DNA of 43,688 nt. Source: a virus. The stretch lies in IMG/VR virus record IMGVR_UViG_3300017956_002312, positions 1 to 43,688 of that record. The stretch is one strand, 5' to 3'. Each line of letters opens with the position of its first letter. The stretch's first letter is position 1. The notes under the pieces were generated by a model. That model ran no database searches and had not been told where the DNA came from. It saw nothing but the letters and a program-made list of their open reading frames with translations. Shown here one piece after another: positions 15,579-23,893 of the stretch. Both the position numbers and the translations under genes were made by a program.

Positions 15579-16230
15579 CTTCAGTCCATACCTTTCCGTA
15601 CAAGTGTATTCTGTTTGTACTACCTTTGTTTTCTACACTATGCGGAATAGTTGTGTTGACAAGATATGCCCAACCCGGTTCCATATGAAATTCTTCGCCT
15701 CCAATAATCCAATTACTATCTTCATTAGTATGAATTGGAATATGTACACGCAATTTGTCAGGTTGATCTTGATGTGTAATTAATTTTGTTCCTGGGGTAT
15801 GTATTGTTACCAACCACTTTTTACTTTTAAAAGGTAATTGCTTTACAAGTTCTAATCCGTATCCTGTAAAACATTTACGAGGATTTAATTCATCATTATC
15901 GTTGTCACGATATTCCTCTTTAGCACATCCTTGTTCAAATGGTTTAGGTCCAGGTTCATCACTGTTCCAACAAAGTGTATAGTATGCCGCATCATCTGGC
16001 AAGTAATGTCCTGTCTTTGCTTCAGGATCTACAATAGGAAACTTCCATACGTGATGATTTTCACCAATAACAAACTTCCAATCAGAATAATTTTCTTCAA
16101 GAGTTTTATACCACTCTTGTATTTTTTCTACATCTACTTCAAACAATTTTTTAACTTTGAATCCTAAGTCTAAAGGTTCACAAGTTTCAATATATCGTTT
16201 GAAATCTTGGGTGTGTTGTTGCGTTTCCAT
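15562..16230 (-). CDS. AspH-like Fe(II)/2-oxoglutarate oxygenase (3 of 6)
   Basis: 222 residues. HxD is His153-Gln-Asp155 in LITHQDQPD, distal His is His197 in TTIPHSVEN, and the 2-oxoglutarate Arg is Arg207 in STNRIHLYG. VHIPIHTNEDSNW and MEPGWAYLVN complete the core. The N-terminal half contains Trp/His-rich segments (DWKFVIGENHHVWKFP) and an acidic Asp/Asn cluster near 108-115 that do not occur in the paralogues. Both ends overlap neighbouring genes (phosphatase-like downstream, 489-aa unknown upstream by 44 bases), so it is made in step with them. Confidence 0.85.
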   Translation of the reverse strand: METQQHTQDFKRYIETCEPLDLGFKVKKLFEVDVEKIQEWYKTLEENYSDWKFVIGENHHVWKFPIVDPEAKTGHYLPDDAAYYTLCWNSDEPGPKPFEQGCAKEEYRDNDNDELNPRKCFTGYGLELVKQLPFKSKKWLVTIHTPGTKLITHQDQPDKLRVHIPIHTNEDSNWIIGGEEFHMEPGWAYLVNTTIPHSVENKGSTNRIHLYGKVWTEDVSRI

Positions 16231-17656
16231 TTCTTACACTTTCATATAGATCAACTCCAATGTAATCATGACCGTATAACACTAGGTCATCAGGTATGAG
16301 TTGTCTAAATACTTTCCACTTTTCTTCTAATTGCTCTGGTTCAACGTTCCAATGTAACATTTCGCTGGACCATATATTTGTAGTCCACAATACTTTTGTA
16401 CCATGTACATTATTTATTTGGTCAAATAATAGGTTTGGCTCGTTAACAATATCAACAAGATGGAACTCGTGTTTTAGTTCTTTATAACGTGACCATAAAC
16501 GCTGGAATGCTAAACTGCCACCGTGTTCTTTCATTTCTTGTTCCCAGAATTGCTTGTAGTTTCCTCTATATGTTGAACTAAAGTTATATTCTAAGTCGTG
16601 TTCTAATAACCATTTATCTAAATCATAGCCATCCCACGTTTCAAGTAAGTGCTTTTTATAGTTTAAACTTGCTTCACACCAATCAAAGTAATGTACAGTA
16701 GTGCCCCTATGGAATCCGTTGGCATTTAATATAGCAAGAGGCTTAAAGCCTGCGGCCGCAGTAAAGAAATGATCAATATACTTTCCGTTTGTACGCACAC
16801 CTTCACCTGAAAGTGTTTCTGTGTTAAAAGCATATACCCTATCTTTTTCAATATCTTCTTGATATGCTAGTTTTCTTATCCAAGCGGCTTGACTTTGATT
16901 AAGTCCTTCGTCTTTAGTTTTATCTACCCACGCTTCTGCAAGTTTATCCGACTCTATGTATGGATATAAAAATACTTTACAGTCACGCATATCATTATCT
17001 AAGTTGTCTATGGTAATGTTATTGCGTAATGCTAGATCAATCCAGTTACTTCCGTCTGCTGTTGTAGCATATTTTGACTCTCCGTTACCTGTTTTAATCC
17101 AGGCTGGCGTGTAATTGCTATGAATTGTTTCTTCACTTAGTTCATAATTTTGTAATGTTGGCTTACGATCCCAGTATACACCTATTTCATCAAATGCTGG
17201 TTTGCCTAGTTCAACCCACTTAGCAATGTTAACAAACAAATACTGTCTATGTAGTCCTGGATAAGCACCTGTTGTAAGATAGTGTTGCTTTTTCTTATCC
17301 ATAATATGCCCTATTACAAAAAACTGCGGATTCTTTTCAGCATATTCTACACTTTTCTGCACTAAACTTGGACCTCGATATAAAAGTAACCCTTGACAAG
17401 CAATCATAGCATAATCTTTTCCTTTTGCTAATGCTTCTTCAAGTATTGTTTCTACTTTATTATGGAATCCTACATAATTACAGATACCCATCTTTAACAT
17501 ACGATTAATATAAAAGTATGTCATGTCAAATGTACGTTTTTGTAAAAATTTATTAGGTATATCTCTTGAAATATCTAAAATACCAATTGCAACTTTGTTA
17601 TCAATGTTTAGATTCTCGTAGTATCTGTCTACTGTAATGCTATTCCAGTCTTTCAT
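16187..17656 (-). CDS. Large two-part protein of unknown function, 489 aa
   Basis: The N-terminal part (about 1-170) has DYAMIACQGLLLYRG, FFVIGHIMD and YPGLHRQYLFVNIAKW, a pattern I have seen in unassigned marine phage and bacterial proteins and which looks like a glycosyltransferase-type alpha/beta fold. The C-terminal part (about 290-489) contains FTAAAGFKPLAILNANGF, TVHYFDWCEASLNYKKHL and TKVLWTTNIWSSEM, which resembles a class I methyltransferase-like Rossmann domain. No clear DxD or SAM motif proves either. AGAGGG precedes the start. It overlaps an oxygenase gene downstream and is separated by one base from another upstream. A bifunctional tailoring enzyme is my guess. Confidence 0.6.
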   Translation of the reverse strand: MKDWNSITVDRYYENLNIDNKVAIGILDISRDIPNKFLQKRTFDMTYFYINRMLKMGICNYVGFHNKVETILEEALAKGKDYAMIACQGLLLYRGPSLVQKSVEYAEKNPQFFVIGHIMDKKKQHYLTTGAYPGLHRQYLFVNIAKWVELGKPAFDEIGVYWDRKPTLQNYELSEETIHSNYTPAWIKTGNGESKYATTADGSNWIDLALRNNITIDNLDNDMRDCKVFLYPYIESDKLAEAWVDKTKDEGLNQSQAAWIRKLAYQEDIEKDRVYAFNTETLSGEGVRTNGKYIDHFFTAAAGFKPLAILNANGFHRGTTVHYFDWCEASLNYKKHLLETWDGYDLDKWLLEHDLEYNFSSTYRGNYKQFWEQEMKEHGGSLAFQRLWSRYKELKHEFHLVDIVNEPNLLFDQINNVHGTKVLWTTNIWSSEMLHWNVEPEQLEEKWKVFRQLIPDDLVLYGHDYIGVDLYESVRNGNATTHPRFQTIY

Positions 17657-17657
17657 G

Positions 17658-18356
17658 TTACCCTCTATTAGTATAGTAACTTTGTCTTAGCACGTAGAAA
17701 AAATCTCTAATACGTCTACCCAACTCATAATGTATAATCATATGAATGCGAGGCTTATCACTATTGTTCCAAACACTATGAACATTTGAAATATCCATTA
17801 AAAATGCACTACCATTATCTTCAAACGGTACAATGCCTTTGTCTTTAAAAATAAACTTACAACCTTCTGGATTATTCAAACTAATATTACAAACACTTAA
17901 ACGTTTTTCTGTATCTGGCCTATCTTGATGTGGTAAAATATATCCGCCGGGTTCGAGCAACATAAAACGTACACGGTTTAAGTATTCTGCAGGCCAAACA
18001 TCTGTTAAAAACTTTTTAGTTACAGGACACTTATCTGCTACGTATGTCCAATTTAGTTCTTTAATAATTTCACTACGCTCACCGTAAGTGTCAAGACTTT
18101 GTGTATCATCATTAAGTCCGTGTATTGTTAAACTTTTCCAACCTTTACCATATGTATCTTCTCTATGCGAAAAAAACTTATCTGTAAGTGCTTCTGCTTC
18201 TTTATGCATTTCTTTCCATGGCTGGTTATCTAACGCACTTAGCCTAAAGCAAGGCCAACCACTTTCCATTATTACCCATTTAGGATCAAATTGTTCAGGG
18301 TATTGTACACTAATTGGGTCTTTATGTTGTTCAAAAAGTGTTTGAAGTTCAGTCAT
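17658..18356 (-). CDS. AspH-like Fe(II)/2-oxoglutarate oxygenase (4 of 6)
   Basis: 232 residues. HxD is His143-Gln-Asp145 in LPHQDRPD, distal His is His193 in SNVHSVWNNS, Arg203 in KPRIHMIIHYE binds 2-oxoglutarate. The segments YGKGWKSLTIHG and EPGGYILPH are nearly the same as YGKGWRSLTLHG and DPGGHISPH in the oxygenase at 25429-26070, so these two are close paralogues and a distinct subfamily from members 1-3. It is the first gene of the unit running left to 14386 and is preceded by GAGGAAAC as ribosome-binding site. Confidence 0.87.
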   Translation of the reverse strand: MTELQTLFEQHKDPISVQYPEQFDPKWVIMESGWPCFRLSALDNQPWKEMHKEAEALTDKFFSHREDTYGKGWKSLTIHGLNDDTQSLDTYGERSEIIKELNWTYVADKCPVTKKFLTDVWPAEYLNRVRFMLLEPGGYILPHQDRPDTEKRLSVCNISLNNPEGCKFIFKDKGIVPFEDNGSAFLMDISNVHSVWNNSDKPRIHMIIHYELGRRIRDFFYVLRQSYYTNRG

Positions 18357-18424
18357 GTTTCCTCATTTGAATTAAAGTATCTGTTAAATATACTTATCAG
18401 AACAGAAGGGTCTGTCAAAACAAT
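18357..18424. promoter_or_regulatory. Divergent intergenic region with weak promoter matches on both strands
   Basis: 68 bases between divergently read units. On the plus strand GTTAAATA (18383-18390) is a partial late-promoter match 35 bases before the radical SAM gene. On the minus strand a perfect TTGACA (18413-18418) has only poor -10 partners (TATATT at a 20-base spacing or GATAAG at 14). Both units must be started from here or read through, so the assignment is tentative. Confidence 0.35.
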
Positions 18425-19459
18425 ATGAGATGCAAATATTTAGATAACCAAATTAATGTTGGAACTGACGGTCAGTATCGTCTTTGTTGTATGAGTTTAG
18501 AACCACCTAACAAGTATAACATCCGTACACATACTCCACAAGAATGGCACGACAGTGAATTCCATAGAGGCGTTAGAGAGCAAATGGAAAGAGATGAATG
18601 GCCAGATGCTTGTAAACGTTGTCAACATATGGAAGAACGAGGACTAGGAAGTCAGCGTCAAAAAACACGCAGGTATGGCCCTGGTCTTAGTCATTTAGAT
18701 ATTCGTGTAGGTAATAGTTGTAATTTAAAATGTATTAGTTGTTGGCATATGAGCAGTAGCAGTATTGCTGAAGAAGCCATTGCTATGAAAAAAGCAGGCA
18801 TTGAACCATTACATGGTATTCTTGAAGTTCCTAATTTTAACTGGGGTACTGAAGAAGCATTTGATAAATTATTAGATTTGCCTTTACAAGAAGTGTATAT
18901 GACAGGTGGCGAACCTATGATGGTAAAACACTTGCCTACTTTTTTAGAAAAACTTGATAGATCTGTAACAATTAGATTTAACACTAACTGCACTATTTGG
19001 AATCCTAAACTTGAAAAACTTTTAAGAGAATTTAAAATGGTTATTATGAGTTTTTCTTTAGATGCAACTGATAGACGTATTGATTATATTCGTCATGGCT
19101 CTAAATGGGAAGAAGTAGAACGTAACGCACTACGTTGGGCAGACTTTTGTAAAGTTGATATTAGTCCAACAATTAGTATTTTAAACGCATGGTTCTATGA
19201 TGATATTAAAGAGTATGCAGACAAACAAGGTTGGAAAGTTTTTGAAAACTTATTAATGTTACCTGATTGGTTACATATTAAAAATGCTCCTGACGAACTT
19301 AAAAAGCAATTCCAAGGAGTTGACAAATGGTCTAATGATCCTGCTGATCCTGAAATTATTGAACACTTTAAAAGATGTATAACAAGATTAGATAACTTTA
19401 GAAATATGCATATTAAAGATTATCTACTACCGGTGGCAAAAGCATATGGACTTGATTAA
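18425..19459 (+). CDS. Radical SAM enzyme with N-terminal twitch-like domain (A)
   Basis: 344 residues. An N-terminal auxiliary-cluster module has Cys3, Cys21-Cys22 (YRLCCMS) and Cys63-x2-Cys66 (ACKRC). The radical SAM core follows with CNLKCISC (Cys99, Cys103, Cys106), then the GGE motif MTGGEPM, FNTNCT and FSLDATDRRIDYIRHG. Placing the extra cluster module before the core matches the 'N-terminal twitch' radical SAM family. Such enzymes bind SAM and a 4Fe-4S cluster and do C-H chemistry on peptides, proteins or small molecules. No ribosome-binding site is obvious. It overlaps the kinase-like gene by 14 bases and heads a five-gene plus-strand unit. Confidence 0.88.
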   Translation: MRCKYLDNQINVGTDGQYRLCCMSLEPPNKYNIRTHTPQEWHDSEFHRGVREQMERDEWPDACKRCQHMEERGLGSQRQKTRRYGPGLSHLDIRVGNSCNLKCISCWHMSSSSIAEEAIAMKKAGIEPLHGILEVPNFNWGTEEAFDKLLDLPLQEVYMTGGEPMMVKHLPTFLEKLDRSVTIRFNTNCTIWNPKLEKLLREFKMVIMSFSLDATDRRIDYIRHGSKWEEVERNALRWADFCKVDISPTISILNAWFYDDIKEYADKQGWKVFENLLMLPDWLHIKNAPDELKKQFQGVDKWSNDPADPEIIEHFKRCITRLDNFRNMHIKDYLLPVAKAYGLD

Positions 19460-19901
19460 AGAAAATAAACAAAAGAAAAGAAGCGTATATAAACTTGAAG
19501 ACCGTTATAGAAAGGTCTGGCACTTTAGTGATCCACATTGGTTAGAAGAACACGTTGATCTAGTTGAAGAAGTAAATCCAGGATATATTATAGGACAACA
19601 TTGTGACGACAATGAAATGTATATTGATATGCTACCAATTGAAGGTACTCCTGCTAGTCAATTTCAACATACTCCTGAGTTTATGAAAAAGATTTATCAC
19701 TTCTGTATTGACAACATTAACGAAACATCACCATACGCACACGGTGACTGGGTACTAAGTAATATTATTATTAACGGTGACAAAATGACACTTGTTGATT
19801 GGGATAATGTAAACTTATATCCACCTCACATGGTATTAGAAAAAATGCAAGACGATTTAAAAAGTGCCTTTGGAGATAAATTTGACCCCGCAAGCCTTTA
19901 G
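19446..19901 (+). CDS. Mini-kinase of the APH / choline-kinase fold
   Basis: 151 residues compared with about 260-300 for aminoglycoside or choline kinases. The catalytic loop is HGDWVLSNII (His99, Asp101, Asn106) and the metal-binding Asp is Asp118 in LVDWDN. MYIDMLPIEG resembles the hinge. The N-lobe is reduced to about 45 residues (KLEDRYRKVW) and the C-lobe ends soon after the DWD, so it is a stripped version of the fold with the key residues kept. It may phosphorylate a sugar, lipid headgroup or protein. It sits between a radical SAM gene and a propeller-like gene and overlaps both. Confidence 0.75.
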   Translation: MDLIKENKQKKRSVYKLEDRYRKVWHFSDPHWLEEHVDLVEEVNPGYIIGQHCDDNEMYIDMLPIEGTPASQFQHTPEFMKKIYHFCIDNINETSPYAHGDWVLSNIIINGDKMTLVDWDNVNLYPPHMVLEKMQDDLKSAFGDKFDPASL

Positions 19902-21120
19902 TTACCCTACTGTTGCAAACAATGGATTTATCTATTGTGCGCCTTACGGATTAAACGATGTAATTAATTACATGATAAAGTTTGATCCTAACACGTATCA
20001 AGTAACTCGGATTCCTTTAGAAGTTAATAACTCTACAGAAAAATGGCAGAATGGTATTGTTTACCGTAACTTAATTTATTTTCTACCCTATAATGAAAGT
20101 AAAATATTAGTGTTAAACACAGATGACGATAGTGTAGAATATATTGAATTAAATGTTGTAGGAAGAGGAAAATATATCCAAGGACATATTTTTGATAATC
20201 GTATAATTGCATTGCCGTACGGCGAACACGAGTCATATAACTGGGCATTAGATTTCAATATGGATACTAATGAAGTTAAGTTAAATTATTTAGAAGTAGA
20301 TGACGATACTAAACGCTGGCACACTACACAAATGCTAGACGGATACATAATTGGTTTGCCGCGTGGAGAAGATTTAGAAACACATTTTAATCACGGCATT
20401 GTATATGACTGCTTTGATAATTCTTATGAACTAACAAATTTAGTTGATAAATGGGCAGATTACGATAAAGAAAAATACTGCAACAAAAAATTTACTACTG
20501 TGGCAAAAGCAAACAAAAAATTATACGCTCCGCCGTATAGCGAATATCCTGGGTTTGATATTTTAGCAACTTATAAAACTAGATCTTTTGCTACTAGCGA
20601 ATCTTGGTCTTTTACAAAAACTGGTATTACGTCTACTAGCAGAAAGTACTTTACACACGTTGTTGCTAGTAATGGCAAAATATTCTTTCCACCGGCAGGA
20701 CACGACGAAGACTGGAGTGAAATGTTAATTATTGATAGTAACACAGACAAGTGGCACATTAAAGATTTAGGCATAGGCAAAGAAAGTAAAAAATATTTTG
20801 CTGGGGTAGAAAACAGTCAAGGTAAATTGTATTTTATTCCAAGAGGTGGCTGTGTATGTGAGCCTGAGGATACTTGGAAAAGTCAAGGCGACCTAGCAGA
20901 AGTATTAGTAGTAGATACAAATACAGAAGAACACTATACAGTCGATGTTGGTGAATACTTTAAAGACAATACTACTATTGAAAAATATAATAAATGTGTT
21001 ATAATTAACGATATTATATATGCTTTTCCATACGGAGAAAGCGACAGTTTCCAAACTATATTAGTGTTTGACACTATTAAAGAAAAAGTTATCAAAACAA
21101 TAGACTTAAACAATGTATAA
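19882..21120 (+). CDS. Beta-propeller-like repeat protein (2 of 3)
   Basis: About 412 residues. I prefer the TTG at 19882, 7 bases after GGAG; a GTG at 19864 has no ribosome-binding site. A short motif of hydrophobic-Pro-x-Gly type recurs about eight times at about 45-60-residue spacing: CAPYGLN, FLPYNES, ALPYGEH, GLPRGED, APPYSEY, FPPAGHD, FIPRGG, AFPYGES. Between motifs are strands of the type 'ILVLNTDDDSVEYIEL'. This fits an eight-bladed propeller. No signal peptide. It overlaps the kinase-like gene by 20 bases and the next propeller-like gene by 8 and is likely to be co-translated with both. Confidence 0.78.
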   Translation: MTPQAFSYPTVANNGFIYCAPYGLNDVINYMIKFDPNTYQVTRIPLEVNNSTEKWQNGIVYRNLIYFLPYNESKILVLNTDDDSVEYIELNVVGRGKYIQGHIFDNRIIALPYGEHESYNWALDFNMDTNEVKLNYLEVDDDTKRWHTTQMLDGYIIGLPRGEDLETHFNHGIVYDCFDNSYELTNLVDKWADYDKEKYCNKKFTTVAKANKKLYAPPYSEYPGFDILATYKTRSFATSESWSFTKTGITSTSRKYFTHVVASNGKIFFPPAGHDEDWSEMLIIDSNTDKWHIKDLGIGKESKKYFAGVENSQGKLYFIPRGGCVCEPEDTWKSQGDLAEVLVVDTNTEEHYTVDVGEYFKDNTTIEKYNKCVIINDIIYAFPYGESDSFQTILVFDTIKEKVIKTIDLNNV

Positions 21121-22249
21121 AGCATTTGAAGATTTTTATAAAGAAGCACGTATTAGACATCTTGTACTAGAAGTAAACAAGGACGAATTAGTTAGTCCTC
21201 CATTTGGTACTCAAAACAATCCGTCATACGATATGTGTGCATTCTATAAAGATCACACCACACTTGTATCACTTGATGTTCCAAATGCAACTAGCAAATT
21301 TAATGCAGTCGGTGTTACTGACGATAGCATATGGCTTATACCTTATGGCATTTATGATGACTTAAATGTTGTAGTACAAATAAAAGATAAAACGCCTATC
21401 TATCATAAACTAGATAAAAAAGGCAAAGGACAATTTTATAGTGTTGCTAGTCACGGCAATACCGCTTGTAGTTTTCCATTAGGTTATGAAGATACGCAAT
21501 TCTTGATTTACATTAACAATAATAAAGTTAAAACTATCGACGTTGACACAAATGAAAAGAAAGCACACATGGGTACTGTTTATTGTAACGGAAGTTATTA
21601 CAGTATGCCAAGAGGTGAAAGTGTTCATTATTCAAACATACTAGAGTTTGACGGTAAGAAGGTAATCAAACACAAATTGAATTTACCTAAAGTATCACGC
21701 AAATATACTGATGCTGTTGTTGTAGGTAACAAACTTTTTAGTTTACCATTTGGCGAAACAGCAGGATTAAATGAAGTAATTGAGTTTGATACAAAAACAA
21801 AAGAATACAGATTATGGAAATTAAACGTAGACGACTTTGCTAAAAAATATAACACACAAGTATTAGTTGATGATGTTATTATTGGATTACCGTACGGTGA
21901 TGAAGATAGTAATGATAGCGATAAAGGTATAATCTTTGATACTATTACAAAAGAAAGTTTTCAATTTAGTATAAAAGAATCTTATGGTGGTAAATTTAGA
22001 TATCGTAGTGGTATTGCTTATAAAGGGTCTGCATACTTTTTACCAGCAGGAACCCCAGGGTGTGCCCTTTATAAAATTGACACAAACGGTATTTGGATAT
22101 CAAAAACATATCCAGATAATTTAATGTTTGGAAGACCTGTAATTTACAACGATGAAATACATACTATTGTATATAACACGCACGATAACAGTTCCAATTT
22201 AGTAAAATTAAATGACTGTTTAGACATAGAAACGGTGTCTATACTATGA
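21113..22249 (+). CDS. Beta-propeller-like repeat protein (3 of 3)
   Basis: 378 residues with the same repeat as its neighbour: SPPFGTQ, LIPYGIY, SFPLGYE, SMPRGES, SLPFGET, GLPYGDE, FLPAGTP, each followed by strands such as IIFDTITKESFQF. The first 25 residues (KAFEDFYKEARIRHLVLE) are helical and may be a docking extension. The two adjacent propellers are clearly tandem duplicates, both distant from the minus-strand one near 13.7 kb. A function in binding is likely; the motif P-[YFR]-G-[ED] could also be a modification site for the radical SAM or oxygenase enzymes around it, which is speculation. Overlaps the next gene by 4 bases. Confidence 0.78.
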   Translation: MYKAFEDFYKEARIRHLVLEVNKDELVSPPFGTQNNPSYDMCAFYKDHTTLVSLDVPNATSKFNAVGVTDDSIWLIPYGIYDDLNVVVQIKDKTPIYHKLDKKGKGQFYSVASHGNTACSFPLGYEDTQFLIYINNNKVKTIDVDTNEKKAHMGTVYCNGSYYSMPRGESVHYSNILEFDGKKVIKHKLNLPKVSRKYTDAVVVGNKLFSLPFGETAGLNEVIEFDTKTKEYRLWKLNVDDFAKKYNTQVLVDDVIIGLPYGDEDSNDSDKGIIFDTITKESFQFSIKESYGGKFRYRSGIAYKGSAYFLPAGTPGCALYKIDTNGIWISKTYPDNLMFGRPVIYNDEIHTIVYNTHDNSSNLVKLNDCLDIETVSIL

Positions 22250-23364
22250 AGTGTTACGCACCTTGGCATAGTATTTTGGTACGTTTTAATGGTGATATTG
22301 TACCCGACGGAGTGTATGCAAATCGCTACGGTAACGTGCTAGAATCGTCTTTAAACACCGTCTTAAACAGCATTACAGCGTCATACACAAAGGATTCTAT
22401 ACGTAAGGGTCAGTTACCACCCGAATGCGATAAATGCCGCTTAAAAGAGGCTACAGTAGGTCATAGCAGGCGTTTATTCTTCCGTGATATACTAAATCCA
22501 ATGTTGGAAAATACCAATTACGATTACACCAAAAACTTCCATGACATATACTTTTTGGAATTCAATATGAGCAATATCTGTAATTTGAAATGTCGTATGT
22601 GCAATGGTATTAGTTCAAGTGCTTGGGTCAAAGAAGAATTGAAATTGGCTGAACTAAACAAAGATTATAATAGGCCAGTAGATCATCCAGAGTTTGGTTA
22701 TACAAATAAAAGCGATCAAATTATTGCAAAACTATTTGAAGATCCTACACCATTTATGAACTTGCGTTACCTAAGCATCAAAGGCGGGGAACCGTATATG
22801 GAACCTTCAAACAAAACTATTCTTAAAAAGTTTATTGACTTAGGTATTGCTAAAAACATTACACTTGATTGGACTACTAATGGAACCATTGTTGACGATG
22901 AAGTACACGAACTTGCAAAACAGTTTGGCCATACAAAATGGACCGTAAGTGTTGAAGGAACTGGTAAACTATACGAATATATTAGAGGTGGAAATAATTT
23001 TACGTTTGAGCAATTAAACGAAAATCTAAAACACTACAATTTTGATAGAGTTATTATTGCTGTTACTGTTATGGCGTATAATATTGCACACTTACATAAA
23101 ATTCAAGAATGGTACGATAGTGTTAAAAAAGATAATTGGTCAATCTACTTTAATAATGTAGTTGTACAACCGCCATATCTAAATCCAAGAGTTTTACCTA
23201 ACAGCATTTTAGAAAACATTGAACACAAATTTGATTTTGTAAATTATACAAATAATGATACAAATTTAACTGAAACTTTTGTACAGTATACAAAAGATCT
23301 CGATAAGTTACGCAATACAAACGTACTTGATCATTGTCCTGAACTTAGTAGTCTGTTTGAATAG
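22246..23364 (+). CDS. Radical SAM enzyme with degenerate N-terminal twitch-like domain (B)
   Basis: 372 residues. Core cluster CNLKCRMC (Cys112, Cys116, Cys119), GGE in IKGGEPYME, then DWTTNGT and VSVEGTGKLYEYIRGG. The N-terminal module keeps Cys3 and Cys61-x2-Cys64 (ECDKC), but the adjacent Cys pair seen in relatives is replaced by Pro20-Asp21 (DIVPDGV). The extra cluster is therefore either bound by three cysteines plus another residue, or absent. The C-terminal DHCPELSSLFE is typical of the subfamily. It overlaps the propeller-like gene by 4 bases (ATGA) and its 3' end overlaps the convergent SDR gene by 20. Confidence 0.87.
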   Translation: MKCYAPWHSILVRFNGDIVPDGVYANRYGNVLESSLNTVLNSITASYTKDSIRKGQLPPECDKCRLKEATVGHSRRLFFRDILNPMLENTNYDYTKNFHDIYFLEFNMSNICNLKCRMCNGISSSAWVKEELKLAELNKDYNRPVDHPEFGYTNKSDQIIAKLFEDPTPFMNLRYLSIKGGEPYMEPSNKTILKKFIDLGIAKNITLDWTTNGTIVDDEVHELAKQFGHTKWTVSVEGTGKLYEYIRGGNNFTFEQLNENLKHYNFDRVIIAVTVMAYNIAHLHKIQEWYDSVKKDNWSIYFNNVVVQPPYLNPRVLPNSILENIEHKFDFVNYTNNDTNLTETFVQYTKDLDKLRNTNVLDHCPELSSLFE

Positions 23365-23893
23365 GATCAACAGCAAGATAATGAATGTTCATGTTACGTG
23401 GACTATCAATTAGCCATTTAACAAGTTTACCTGCGTCAAGCAAACTAATCTTTTTCCTATCACTTTTATTGTTTGTTGTTTTAGAATCAAGTTGACCAAA
23501 AGCAATATTGCTTACACGAACTTTACTATTCCCAAATGCACAATAGTTTGAATACATTTTACTTGCTTCGTCTAACGCAGTTTTACTTTCAAGATAACCT
23601 TCTGGACTATAACCGTCACGCCAGTAACTTGTTGTACTAGAAATGTTAATTATATGTAACCCTTTAAACGTTTTGTAAACTTTATGCAACAGTTTTTCTT
23701 GTCCGCTGTCTGGTATTAATAAACTATTAACAAACACATCTGCATTTTTAACATAGTCAGCAATAGCATCTAAGTCAGTCATATCCCAACCATTGTGTCT
23801 ACCTATAAACTCAACATTATTATGATTATATGCTTCAAAGATTCCTTTAGAAAGGCCTTCGTAGTTTGGGTTTCCTGTTACAATTATTCGCAT
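23345..23893 (-). CDS. Short-chain dehydrogenase/reductase-like protein
   Basis: 182 residues, short for an SDR (about 250). The nucleotide-binding turn is TGNPNYEGLSKG (residues 6-17), a modified TGxxxGxG with Ser in place of the last-but-one Gly. DVFVNSLL (52-59) is the NAG-like strand, INISSTTS supplies the catalytic Ser, and Tyr100 and Lys104 in YLESK form the YxxxK pair. It may reduce or oxidise a sugar, ketone or alcohol group made by the pathway. It is the last gene of the 14-gene minus-strand chain and overlaps the radical SAM gene before it by 10 bases. Confidence 0.72.
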   Translation of the reverse strand: MRIIVTGNPNYEGLSKGIFEAYNHNNVEFIGRHNGWDMTDLDAIADYVKNADVFVNSLLIPDSGQEKLLHKVYKTFKGLHIINISSTTSYWRDGYSPEGYLESKTALDEASKMYSNYCAFGNSKVRVSNIAFGQLDSKTTNNKSDRKKISLLDAGKLVKWLIDSPRNMNIHYLAVDPIQTDY

